Assembly (NCBI GenBank): GCA_050010595.1
Contig: JBEKKS010000003.1
Coordinates: 62,001-126,000 of the forward strand
Source of the DNA: Palsa-513 sp050010595
Lineage (GTDB): Bacteria > Actinomycetota > Thermoleophilia > Solirubrobacterales > Solirubrobacteraceae
DNA: 64,000 bases
Direction: 5' to 3'
Shown here: positions 17,394 through 26,242 of the stretch, piece by piece
Layout: every line of letters starts with the position of its first letter
How positions within the stretch are numbered: position 1 is the stretch's first letter
Made by a program: the position numbers and the translations under genes
The notes under the pieces: model-generated
What the model saw: only the letters and a program-made list of their open reading frames with translations
Databases searched by the model: none
Told to the model about the DNA's origin: nothing

Positions 17394-18272
17394 TCAGGTG
17401 CGTTCGAGGAGTGCCGCGCGGACCGCTTGCTCGAAGCTCGTACGTGACGTTTGCAGCAGGCTCCAGATCCGATCGTCGTGCGCAATCGTCGGGATCCGAA
17501 GACCCTCCACCAGCGGCCGCGCAACAGCCACGCTCGCTGGTGTAACGAGGTACAGCCAGAGCGAGGAGAGTCGCGGTGTCAAGAACGGAACCTCGACGAG
17601 GATCGGGTGCTTGCCGCGTAGCCGCGCGACGCGCTCCATCATCGTCCTGTAGGTCATCACCTCGGGCCCGCCAAGATCGAATGTCTGGTCGTAGGCACTC
17701 GAGTTGCCGCAGACGCCGACGAGCGCCGCCAGCACGTCATCCAACGCGACCGGCTGGGTTTCAACTGAGACCCAGCGCGGACAGATCATTATCGGCAGAC
17801 GCTCGACGAGCGCGATGATCGTCTCGAACGCCGCGCTCCCGGCGCCGACGATCATCGCGGCCCGCAGGACCGTCACCGGAACGGGCCCCGCCTGGAGGAT
17901 CCGCGCGGTCTCGGCCCTGCTGCGCAGATGTGGGGAAAGCTCGTCGCCCGCTTCGCCAAGGCCACCGAGATAGACGATCTGGCGCGCGCCAGCGGTGGCG
18001 GCGCCTTCTGCGACCGCCGTCGCGGCTGCGCGATCGAGCGCTTCGAAGTCGCCGGCGCCGAGCGAGTGCACGAGGTGGTAGACGACCTCGACGCGGTCGA
18101 GTGCGCGAACCATCGCGTCACGATCGGTCGCATCAGCAGCGATCCACTCGATCCCTGCAGCCGCCGTCGGAGGGGGCGTCCGCGCGAGCGCGACGACATC
18201 GTGCGCCGCTGACAGGGCCAGTGTCAGCGGCCGCCCGATCGTGCCGCTCGCCCCGATGACGGCAACGCGCAC
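17394..18272 (-). CDS. NAD(P)-binding atypical short-chain dehydrogenase
   Basis: The 292-residue protein starts with the dinucleotide-binding motif VIGASGTIGRPL (residues 5-16) and has the atypical SDR pattern AADATDRDAM, YHLVHSLGAGDFE, IVYLGGLGE and RAAMIVGAGSAAFE seen in nucleoside-diphosphate-sugar epimerase-like proteins related to the complex I 39-kDa subunit. There is no YxxxK catalytic pair, so it may bind NAD(P) without classical dehydrogenase chemistry. In many relatives a C-terminal extra domain follows; here the chain stops after the Rossmann part. GTG start abuts the upstream stop (TGA then GTG). Confidence 0.8.
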   Translation of the reverse strand: MRVAVIGASGTIGRPLTLALSAAHDVVALARTPPPTAAAGIEWIAADATDRDAMVRALDRVEVVYHLVHSLGAGDFEALDRAAATAVAEGAATAGARQIVYLGGLGEAGDELSPHLRSRAETARILQAGPVPVTVLRAAMIVGAGSAAFETIIALVERLPIMICPRWVSVETQPVALDDVLAALVGVCGNSSAYDQTFDLGGPEVMTYRTMMERVARLRGKHPILVEVPFLTPRLSSLWLYLVTPASVAVARPLVEGLRIPTIAHDDRIWSLLQTSRTSFEQAVRAALLERT

Positions 18273-18683
18273 TCAGCGCACCTCACTCGCGACTCGGGCC
18301 AGAAACCGCCTGCCGACACGATCGTGCAGCAACGCCTCGATCCACCAAAGCGGTCCGCGCAGCAACGGAGTGAAGCCGACGACCTCGACGGCAACATCGA
18401 CACCGTTGGCTCGCCACTCAATCGTCCCGCCCGGGCACCGTGCGAACAACCCGCCGAGGATCGTGCGGCGACCGTCGATCAGCGGACCGAAGCGCAACAG
18501 CACAGGCCAAACCCCGAGCAAACGCAGCGCATCGCGTGAGAAGCGGACGCAGCCGAGCGTGCCCCCCCGGACCGCATCCCAGTAGAGGGCCTCGAGCCGT
18601 GCCGGATCGACGGACACAGCGATCGACGCACGCTGACGCGTCTCGATCGCTCCGCCCGCGTGCCGGACGCTGACGCTCTCCAT
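18273..18683 (-). CDS. Hypothetical protein coupled to the NAD-binding protein
   Basis: A 136-residue protein from ATG 18683; a TTG at 18704 would add 7 residues. I do not recognise the family with confidence. A start of alternating beta-like segments (VSVRHAGGAIETRQRASIAVS), a central LRFGPLIDGRRTILGGLFARCPGGTIEWRANG and TPLLRGPLWWIEALLHDRVGRRFL suggest a small alpha/beta (SRPBCC-like or DUF2867-like) fold. It ends exactly where the NAD-binding gene begins, so the two are probably made together, perhaps as the split version of the two-domain relatives. Confidence 0.6.
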   Translation of the reverse strand: MESVSVRHAGGAIETRQRASIAVSVDPARLEALYWDAVRGGTLGCVRFSRDALRLLGVWPVLLRFGPLIDGRRTILGGLFARCPGGTIEWRANGVDVAVEVVGFTPLLRGPLWWIEALLHDRVGRRFLARVASEVR

Positions 18684-18731
18684 CCAAGAAGAGGCTACGC
18701 CCAACCGTCAAGCACGAGCACGGCTTGATAG

Positions 18732-19598
18732 ATGTACGGCATGCGGATCGTCCTGACAGGCGGCAGCGGCAAAGCGGGGCGCGTAGTGGCGCGTGACCTA
18801 CGCGACCGGGGGCATCAGGTGCTGAACGTCGATTTGGTGGCTTCGCCCGACTCGCCAGGGCCCGACGCGGAGATCCCCTTCCTGCGCGCCGACGTCACCG
18901 ACTACGGCCAGACGCTCGAGGCCCTGTCGGGTGCTGAGAGCTGGCCGAAGCCAGACGCTGTAGTTCATTTCGCTGCGATCCCCTCGCCCGCGCACGCCAC
19001 GCCCGATCAGGTCTTTCGGACCAACGTCACGAGCACCTACACGGTGTTCTCGGCCGCGGCGCAGCTCGGTATCGAACGCGTCGTCTGGGCATCGAGCGAA
19101 ACGACGCTTGGCCTGCCCTTCGAGCGAGCGCCCGACTATGCGCCAGTTGATGAGGAGCACGTCTACCCGGAGACGGGCTACGCCCTGTCGAAAGTGCTCG
19201 GCGAGGAGATCGCGCGCCAGATGCACCGCCGCCATGGCACGACGATCATCGGCCTGCGGTTCTCGAACGTGATGATTCGCTCCGATTACGAGCTGTTTCC
19301 CAGTTTCTGGGACGACCCCGCACTGCGCAAGTGGAACCTTTGGGGGTATGTCGACGAGAGCCACGTCGCGCAAAGCGTCCGGCTCGCGCTAGAAGTCGAC
19401 CTCGCCGGCGCCGACAGCTTCATCATCGCGGCCGCCGACACGGTGATGAAGAGCGGCAGCCGGGAGTTGATGGAGGAGGTCTTCCCGAGCGTCCGGCTTG
19501 CCGACACCGTGCAGGGCAACGCCACACTGCTCTCGATCGAGAAGGCGCAGCGCGTCCTGCGCTACGCGCCGCAGTTCAGCTGGCGCGAGCTCTACTGA
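18732..19598 (+). CDS. NAD-dependent epimerase/dehydratase (extended SDR)
   Basis: The 288-residue enzyme has the Rossmann motif TGGSGKAGRVV (about 9-19), the adenine-binding DVTDYGQ, the FAAIPSP strand, catalytic-type serine in WASSETTLG and Tyr-x3-Lys in GYALSKVLGEE. Sugar-modifying members such as uronate dehydrogenase and UDP-glucose 4-epimerase share this layout; the short length and FSNVMIRSDYELFPSFWDD suggest the uronate-dehydrogenase-like side, but this is a weak guess. ATG 18741 is a possible alternative start three codons in. Single gene, divergent from the pair on its left. Confidence 0.8.
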   Translation: MYGMRIVLTGGSGKAGRVVARDLRDRGHQVLNVDLVASPDSPGPDAEIPFLRADVTDYGQTLEALSGAESWPKPDAVVHFAAIPSPAHATPDQVFRTNVTSTYTVFSAAAQLGIERVVWASSETTLGLPFERAPDYAPVDEEHVYPETGYALSKVLGEEIARQMHRRHGTTIIGLRFSNVMIRSDYELFPSFWDDPALRKWNLWGYVDESHVAQSVRLALEVDLAGADSFIIAAADTVMKSGSRELMEEVFPSVRLADTVQGNATLLSIEKAQRVLRYAPQFSWRELY

Positions 19599-19653
19599 GC
19601 GGCGCCGTCGGCCCCGGGTGAGGCCGACGCGCCCAAATCTCCTTCAGCTCTGG

Positions 19654-20838
<1,185 letters not shown>

Positions 20839-20866
20839 TGGAAGACCTCCAAGTTGTCGAACACGT

Positions 20867-21574
20867 TCATAGCTGGTTGCCCTCGCCCCGAGCCCGCAGG
20901 TCTGCACGCCGGATCCCCGGGTCTGCTGCGAGCCTGACGAGGCCGAGCAACGCCAGCGGCAGTCCGATAAGTGCGAGCGCCGGATCGGCAAGAAGCAGCA
21001 GTGCGAGCGCCGCGAACGCGGCAACGATCAGTGGGCTCCCCCAGAAAAGGTTGCGCGCGGCGAGCGAGACCGACACGTACCAGAGATCGGTCGCTTCCAG
21101 ATCTGGCCGGCGCGCCCCGAGCACCAGGGAGTAGCCCAAGGTGGCGAGCGAGAGCAGCAGGGCATCCACGCCCAGCCCGAGGCACAACCAGTTGACCGGC
21201 GCGCCGCCGTGCGAGAAGAAATGCACCTCTTCCAGCGCGACCGTCGCACCGACGAACGGGACCCCGGCGGACATCGTCGCATGGAGGAACGGCCGGGATC
21301 TCAACGCGGCGAGGAACTCCCGCACCACGCGATCCTCGCCCTCGTTGCGCCAACGATCAAGCGCGACTATTCCTGCCTGGAATGCCGCCGGCACGGTGAC
21401 GATCGGCAGGCAGGCGACGAGCAAGGCGAGGTTCAGCGCGAGGCAATTGAAGATCGTGGTCAGTACCGCCATCACGCGCAGCCTCGATGCGGTCGCTGTC
21501 CGCGGCGCATCCCGTGCCGGTCGCGTGGCGCGCATCGCCGGGTCCACGTTCACATACGGGAAAAGGCTGTTCAC
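20867..21574 (-). CDS. YesL/DUF624-like membrane protein
   Basis: A 235-residue protein with about five hydrophobic spans. The segment MAVLTTIFNCLALNLALLVACLPIVTVPAAFQAGIVALDRW, with LPIVTVPAA, is the signature of the DUF624/YesL family, and VREFLAALRS continues it. YesL-type proteins commonly sit in operons with MalFG-type sugar importers; their role is unknown, with an accessory or assembly function suspected. GTG 21574 overlaps the upstream permease stop (GTGA), so it is co-translated with the importer. The C-terminus is basic and cytosolic. Confidence 0.8.
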   Translation of the reverse strand: MNSLFPYVNVDPAMRATRPARDAPRTATASRLRVMAVLTTIFNCLALNLALLVACLPIVTVPAAFQAGIVALDRWRNEGEDRVVREFLAALRSRPFLHATMSAGVPFVGATVALEEVHFFSHGGAPVNWLCLGLGVDALLLSLATLGYSLVLGARRPDLEATDLWYVSVSLAARNLFWGSPLIVAAFAALALLLLADPALALIGLPLALLGLVRLAADPGIRRADLRARGEGNQL

Positions 21575-22431
21575 CCCTTATCCCCCGTCCCCTGGATCGA
21601 GATACCGGCGATGAACGTCCGCTGGGCGAAGAAGAACAGGATGACGATCGGCAACGTAGCCGCGGTCGCGGCCGCCATAACCCAGGGCCAGTTCGTGGTG
21701 TAGGTCCCAAGAACCAGCGTCAGCCCAAGGGACACCGGATACCAGACCTGGTTGTCGATGTAGATGAGCGGGCCGAGGTAGTCGTTCCAGCAATAGACAA
21801 ACTGGAACAGGATTACCGTGGCAAGCGCCGGCTTGGACATCGGCAGGATCACACGGGTGAAGATCGTGAACTCGTTTGCACCGTCCATCCGCGCCGCATC
21901 GGATACCGACTGCGGCAGGGTCATGAAGAACTGACGGAGCAGAAACGTGCTGAAGATCGAGCTGCCGAGGAAGGTCGGGACGATGAGCGGCAGGTACCAC
22001 CCGACCATATGGAAGTTCTTGTACATCACGAACAGCGGAATGAGCGTCGCGAAGAACGGAATGAGCAGCGTGCTGACCATCACCTTGAAGAGGAAGTCCC
22101 GACCTCTCCAGCGAATGCGGGAAAAGCCGTAGGCAACGAGGCTGCTCGATATACATACGCCGACGATCGTGGACGCGGCGTACATCAGCGTATTGAGCAC
22201 GAAACGCGGGAAGGTGACCGCCGAAATCACGTTCGGGTAGTTACTCCAGAGAAAGGGGTGCGGTATCCAGACGGGGGGAACCGCAAGCGCTTGCTGATTG
22301 GTCTTCAGCGATGTCAGGACCATCCACAGCAGAGGAAAGCCGAGCACCACGCTGACGAGGATGAGGACGGCGTGCTTGCCTGCGCTCGCGGCGAGCTTGT
22401 GGTGCGTCCTGCGGTTCATCGCCGATCTCAT
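21571..22431 (-). CDS. Carbohydrate ABC importer permease (MalG type)
   Basis: The start ATG 22431 overlaps the preceding permease stop (ATGA), giving 286 residues, normal for MalG-type proteins; the longer open frame to 22587 is an overlap artefact. Six membrane spans are seen starting with HAVLILVSVVLGFPLLWMVLTSLK. The EAA loop that docks on the ATPase reads SDAARMDGANEFTIFTRVILPMSKPALATV, close to consensus. With the MalF-type partner it forms the channel of the probable alpha-galactoside importer. Confidence 0.92.
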   Translation of the reverse strand: MRSAMNRRTHHKLAASAGKHAVLILVSVVLGFPLLWMVLTSLKTNQQALAVPPVWIPHPFLWSNYPNVISAVTFPRFVLNTLMYAASTIVGVCISSSLVAYGFSRIRWRGRDFLFKVMVSTLLIPFFATLIPLFVMYKNFHMVGWYLPLIVPTFLGSSIFSTFLLRQFFMTLPQSVSDAARMDGANEFTIFTRVILPMSKPALATVILFQFVYCWNDYLGPLIYIDNQVWYPVSLGLTLVLGTYTTNWPWVMAAATAATLPIVILFFFAQRTFIAGISIQGTGDKG

Positions 22432-23387
22432 CCCTCGCTCGCGTAGTAGACCCAACGCGAGGAGGACCGGAAAAGCAGGACCATGACGATCGCGCTGATC
22501 AAGAACAAGAAGAACGCCATTGCCGAGGAGTAGCCAAGCCTGAGGTATTCGAATGCCTGTTGGTAGAGGTACTGCACGTACATCCACGTCGAGGTCCCAG
22601 GCCCGCCGATGTCACCACCCTCAATCACCTGCACCTGCGTGAAGTAGGAGAAGCAGGCGACGAGCTGGAGGATCACGTTGAAGAGGATCACCGGACTGAG
22701 CATCGGGATCGTGATGTGGCGAAAGCGACTCCACGCATGTGCCCCGTCGAGGGCCGCGACCTCATACAGCTCAGCCGGAATGCTTTGCAGGCCCGCCAGG
22801 TAGATGACCATCGGCTGACCGACGCCCCAGAGGCCGAGCAAGATGAACGTCGGCTTGGACCAGGCGATTGAGAAGAACCAGCCGGGTCCCTGTATATGAA
22901 CGTTGTTCAGCAGGTCGTTGACGATCCCGGTCGCCGGGTTGAAGATCCAGACGAAGATCAAGCACGATGCCACCAGCGGCACGATCGACGGGATGTAGAA
23001 GATCGTGCGGTAGATCGCCCGCCCCCGCACGTTCTGGTTGAGCAGGAGCGCGAGGCCAAGTGCAGCAGCGGTCGAGAGTGGCAGCTCGAACGCGGTATAG
23101 AAGAGGGTGTTGAAGAGCGACGTACCGAAGAGAGGATCGTGGAACAGAGCCGTGTAGTTGGCGAACCCAATCCACTTCGGCGACTGAACGCCGTTGAAGT
23201 TGGTGAAGCTGTAGTAGATGGTGGCCAGGAACGGGTAGGCAAAGAAGGCCAGAAACCCGATCAGCCACGGGCTCACGAAGAGCAGGCCGTTCCTCGTGCG
23301 GCGCTGGGCCGAACGCCGGGGGCGATGGGTCCCGCCGCGCGACTTGGCCGTCTGGGGCACCGATTTCGTTGCTGCGCGAGTCGACAT
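22428..23387 (-). CDS. Carbohydrate ABC importer permease (MalF type)
   Basis: The 319-residue protein has a basic N-terminus (about 30 residues), then NGLLFVSPWLIGFLAFFAYPFLATIYYSF as first span, and five more. The EAA loop reads AELYEVAALDGAHAWSRFRHITIPMLSPVILF. It is the partner of the MalG-type permease that overlaps its stop. A 200-bp gap with two hairpins separates it from the binding-protein gene, a common arrangement that lets the binding protein be made in excess. Confidence 0.92.
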   Translation of the reverse strand: MSTRAATKSVPQTAKSRGGTHRPRRSAQRRTRNGLLFVSPWLIGFLAFFAYPFLATIYYSFTNFNGVQSPKWIGFANYTALFHDPLFGTSLFNTLFYTAFELPLSTAAALGLALLLNQNVRGRAIYRTIFYIPSIVPLVASCLIFVWIFNPATGIVNDLLNNVHIQGPGWFFSIAWSKPTFILLGLWGVGQPMVIYLAGLQSIPAELYEVAALDGAHAWSRFRHITIPMLSPVILFNVILQLVACFSYFTQVQVIEGGDIGGPGTSTWMYVQYLYQQAFEYLRLGYSSAMAFFLFLISAIVMVLLFRSSSRWVYYASEG

Positions 23388-23416
23388 GCGGACCGATTCT
23401 CCCTAAGACCGCGGAC

Positions 23417-23442
23417 GGGGGTAGGGCTCCAGCCCTACCCCC
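23417..23442 (-). terminator. Hairpin between binding-protein and permease genes
   Basis: GGGGGTAGGGCT (23417-23428) and AGCCCTACCCCC (23431-23442) are perfect complements. No T-tract follows in the minus direction, so it more likely attenuates or protects the upstream mRNA than ends transcription completely. Confidence 0.5.
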
Positions 23443-23483
23443 GCCTGCGCGCGTTGGTCGTGGAACCTGCTCACTGCAGCGCA

Positions 23484-23514
23484 GAGGGGGCAGGGCTCTT
23501 CCCCTGCCCACCTC
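23484..23514 (-). terminator. Second hairpin downstream of the binding-protein gene
   Basis: GGGCAGGG (23488-23495) pairs with CCCTGCCC (23502-23509) around a 6-base loop, with further GAG/CTC pairing outside a mismatch. It is the first of the two hairpins met by polymerase leaving the binding-protein gene. Confidence 0.45.
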
Positions 23515-23587
23515 TCCGCGAACTTTGCACAACCGGCCACCTTGATTCTCGCTTTCTCGATGGCCCTGAGCGCCTTGTCAGGCGCCT

Positions 23588-24958
23588 CTAGCTGTTGCCC
23601 TGCTGGTCGATGTACTGGAGTGCTTGCTGCGGCGTCTGTAGACCCTGCAGCACGTTTGCCGTCGCCGTGTCCTCAGCGGTGAACAACTGCGACTGGTTGG
23701 GCGTCAGGTCCGGGGCTGACGTGTACTTGTTCGTCATCTCCGGCAGGAACCCCTTGAGCCACGGGTTGGCAGCGATCCATGCCTTGTACACGGGCTGCTT
23801 GGTGACGGACGGTCCACCTGGGATCCATCCACCAGCAGTGTCGATCTTCGCCATGAACGCTGCGTTGTGGTATCCAGCCAGCCAGGCGACGAACTCAATC
23901 GCCTGCTTCGGGTGCTTGGTGCCCTTCGGGACGATCACGAAGTTGCCCTGACCGAGCGTCGACCCCGTGTACTTCGCAGTCCCCGGGAACGGCTCGACCC
24001 CGTAGTTGCCCTCGAGTGAGGTGTCAGCGGCCGGGACCTCTACCTGCCCCTCCCACGGACCCGACAGCACGAAGCCGGCCTTGCCATTTGACCAGATGTC
24101 GCCAGCGCCACCAGCCACCTGACCTTCGGCCGTCTGCAGCGCCATCACCTGGGAGTACGGGTAGCTGGCATAGCTCTTGATGAAGTTCATCTCCGCGATC
24201 CCGCCCGGACAGGCCGTGGCGCTCTCGTAGTCGTACTTGCCAGCCTTGGTGATGCAGTTGGTGTCACCGAAGAACGACGTGTAGAACTCGAAGCCGTTCT
24301 CGTTCGTGTCCGGATAGAAGCCCATCTGCGAGACCTGACCGTTACTGGTGACCCACATCTTGGCCTGGTCGGCGTAGAGCTCGGCCAAGGTGGTTGGCGG
24401 GGATGTGATGCCGTACTTCGCCAGTAGCGTCTTGTTGTAGTAGAGCGCCCACGAGTTGAGGCTCATCGGCACTGAGTAGAGCTGTCCCTTGTAGGTGCCG
24501 CCCTGGACTGCAACCGGATACAGGAACTTCTTGAAGCCGGCGAGCGGACCCGTGAGGTACTTGTTGAAACTGGTCAGATCGCCATCAGCGGCGAACGAGC
24601 CGATCTCAGGCCACCACTCGGTGAATACGTCCGGCGGGTCCCCCGCAGCGATCGACGAGAGCAGCTTCGCCGTGCTCGTCGTGGCCACGCTTGGGATGTT
24701 GGTCTCGGTGACCTGGATGTCGGGATGCGTCTTGTTGAACTGCGCCACCATCTGGTTGACCGGCGCCAACGACGCTCCGGACCACATCGTCCACCACGTC
24801 AGGTGCACGACGCTCGCCTTGTGAGCGGTCGCAGCTGTCGTCTGCGTCGCAGCGGTCGCCGCAAGCCCGCCGACCAGCGCGAGTGCGACCGCCCCGGTCG
24901 TGAGTTTCGACCTCATGCCTCTCCTTGCGGAGCCGGCGCTTTGCCTCCAAATGCTCAT
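23588..24958 (-). CDS. Carbohydrate ABC importer substrate-binding protein (MalE/UgpB type)
   Basis: A 456-residue exported protein of the extracellular solute-binding family 1. A signal peptide is clear (RSKLTTGAVALALVGGLAATAA, about 16-37), and the mature part starts with VVHLTWWTMWSG, typical of UgpB-like proteins. AAGDPPDVFTEWWPEIGSF, GKAGFVLSGPWE and GQGNFVIVPKGTKHPKQAIEFVAWL are family motifs. ATG 24958 is used; ATG 24916 (14 codons in, AAGGAG 4 bases before) gives a more standard signal and is equally possible. It lies 5 bp after the LacI-type gene. An alpha-galactoside ligand is inferred from the divergent GH36 enzyme. Confidence 0.9.
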   Translation of the reverse strand: MSIWRQSAGSARRGMRSKLTTGAVALALVGGLAATAATQTTAATAHKASVVHLTWWTMWSGASLAPVNQMVAQFNKTHPDIQVTETNIPSVATTSTAKLLSSIAAGDPPDVFTEWWPEIGSFAADGDLTSFNKYLTGPLAGFKKFLYPVAVQGGTYKGQLYSVPMSLNSWALYYNKTLLAKYGITSPPTTLAELYADQAKMWVTSNGQVSQMGFYPDTNENGFEFYTSFFGDTNCITKAGKYDYESATACPGGIAEMNFIKSYASYPYSQVMALQTAEGQVAGGAGDIWSNGKAGFVLSGPWEGQVEVPAADTSLEGNYGVEPFPGTAKYTGSTLGQGNFVIVPKGTKHPKQAIEFVAWLAGYHNAAFMAKIDTAGGWIPGGPSVTKQPVYKAWIAANPWLKGFLPEMTNKYTSAPDLTPNQSQLFTAEDTATANVLQGLQTPQQALQYIDQQGNS

Positions 24959-24963
24959 GGGTT

Positions 24964-26157
24964 CTAACTCCTCTCCTTTTCTCTTTGGTGCGTGTCTGTA
25001 CTACTGTTGGGTACGCTGTAAGCTTCTGCGACTTCCGGCTGACGGGTTGTCGACGAGGCCGCCGCAGATGAGGCGGATGACCGTTTCGGCGGAGGTCCGG
25101 CGCTGTCGCGGATTACCAGACGAGCCTCGGGGGACGCCAGCCTCGGCAGCGTTCTGCTCGAGTTCGAGAGCTCGAGCAGCTTGGCGAAGCAGACCTTCCC
25201 CAGCGTCTTGAAGTCCTGGCGTACAGTCGTCAGGGCCGGAGTGAAGAACCGCGCGTAGGGAATGTCGTCGAAGCCGATGATGCTTATGTCCCCCGGCACG
25301 CGCCGATCCGCTTCGTGCATGGCCCGCATGGCGCCCAGCGCAATGTCGTCGTTCCCGCACAGCAGCGCGGTGACGCTCGGATCCTTGGCGAGCTCACGAC
25401 CCGTCTCGTAGCCCCAATCAGCGTTCCAGCCACCATGGCGCGCCTCTGGTGCCGGCACACCGGCCTCCTCGAGCGCCGCGCGCCAGCCCTCCATGCGCGG
25501 CGTTGGTCCCGACCAGTTCGGGATCGCCAGATGGTGCACGGTCTCGTGACCGAGCGCGAGGAGATACTCGGTGGCCTGCTTCGCGGCCGCAAACTCGTCG
25601 ATCCAGACCGCCGGTCGATCCGAGACGGTGGCGCGGGCGCGGGTCGGTGCTTGGATCATCGCCACGACGAGCACATCCGGGGGCACTGACTCGAGGGCCA
25701 GCGCACCAGCCCTGTCGTAGGCGATAACGATCAGGGCGCCCGCCGGCTCGATGGCGCGCTCGACCGTGTCCCGCATATCGGCCGGGCTCTGTTCCGGGTT
25801 GAGCGCCTCGAGCGCGCGGAACCCCATCCCGAAGCCGACCTCTCGCGTCGCCTCCTCGATCCCCTCCAAGGCCGCGGCGAAGCCGTACAGGCTGGTGTTC
25901 GAGCCCAAGACCGTGACCGACTGCACCGGGCCACCGGCCAGCGCTCGCGCCGCCCGGTTGGGCCGGAAGCCGAGCCGCTCGATCGTCGCGAGCACGGCCT
26001 CGCGCGTGGCTCCACTCACGTTGGGGCTCTCATTGATGACGCGAGAGACCGTCTGGTGCGAGACCCCGGCGGCGCGGGCAACGTCGCGTATGCTGATCGA
26101 TGGTGACCGGTCACCATTGCCGGGTTGGTGGGAACTGGGTTCGATGTTACCGGTCAC
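24964..26157 (-). CDS. LacI-family regulator of the alpha-galactoside module
   Basis: The 397-residue protein has a helix-turn-helix at about 22-47 (SIRDVARAAGVSHQTVSRVIN), hinge FRPNRAARALAGG, and a sugar-sensing domain (VTVLGSNTSLYGFAAALEGIEEA; ISIIGFDDIPYARFFTPALTTV). The only possible start is GTG 26157, since an in-frame stop lies upstream. This start sits inside one operator, and a second, perfect operator lies within codons 14-20, so the repressor probably blocks its own gene. The tail of about 45 residues (KRSSASSAAASSTT onward) is low-complexity and unusual for LacI proteins. Confidence 0.9.
   Translation of the reverse strand: MTGNIEPSSHQPGNGDRSPSISIRDVARAAGVSHQTVSRVINESPNVSGATREAVLATIERLGFRPNRAARALAGGPVQSVTVLGSNTSLYGFAAALEGIEEATREVGFGMGFRALEALNPEQSPADMRDTVERAIEPAGALIVIAYDRAGALALESVPPDVLVVAMIQAPTRARATVSDRPAVWIDEFAAAKQATEYLLALGHETVHHLAIPNWSGPTPRMEGWRAALEEAGVPAPEARHGGWNADWGYETGRELAKDPSVTALLCGNDDIALGAMRAMHEADRRVPGDISIIGFDDIPYARFFTPALTTVRQDFKTLGKVCFAKLLELSNSSRTLPRLASPEARLVIRDSAGPPPKRSSASSAAASSTTRQPEVAEAYSVPNSSTDTHQREKERS
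26100..26117. promoter_or_regulatory. Perfect 18-bp palindromic operator within the LacI gene
   Basis: ATGGTGACCGGTCACCAT is fully self-complementary, with the central CG of LacI-family operators. It lies inside codons 14-20 of the divergent regulator gene, 43 bp centre-to-centre from the related site at 26144-26161. Confidence 0.6.
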
Positions 26158-26161
26158 CTCT
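26144..26161. promoter_or_regulatory. Second, imperfect copy of the operator over the regulator start
   Basis: The core TGTTACCGGTCACC (26145-26158) repeats the ACCGGTCACC half of the perfect site, with one degenerate arm. It overlaps the GTG start of the regulator and lies at the -35 position of the alpha-galactosidase promoter, so one repressor bound here could silence both directions. Confidence 0.55.
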
Positions 26162-26169
26162 CCTCAGCG

Positions 26170-26201
26170 CTTATACTGGCCCAACTCATTCAGCCTGTCA
26201 A
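26170..26201. promoter_or_regulatory. Overlapping divergent promoters of the LacI and alpha-galactosidase genes
   Basis: Minus strand: TTGACA (26196-26201) and TATAAG (26170-26175), spaced 20 bp, longer than ideal. Plus strand: TATACT (26172-26177) is a good -10 box for the alpha-galactosidase, without a clear -35, since operator sequence lies there. The two -10 boxes share bases, so the promoters probably compete. Confidence 0.45.
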
Positions 26202-26242
26202 GGGGCCACCGGCCGTGCGGCTGCGGGCCAGGAGGAAAACAG

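Noticed and set aside
25751..26242. N-terminal extension of the alpha-galactosidase frame
   Set aside because: Non-homologous and runs antisense through the LacI gene and its operators; ATG 26243 has AGGAGG and gives the family length.
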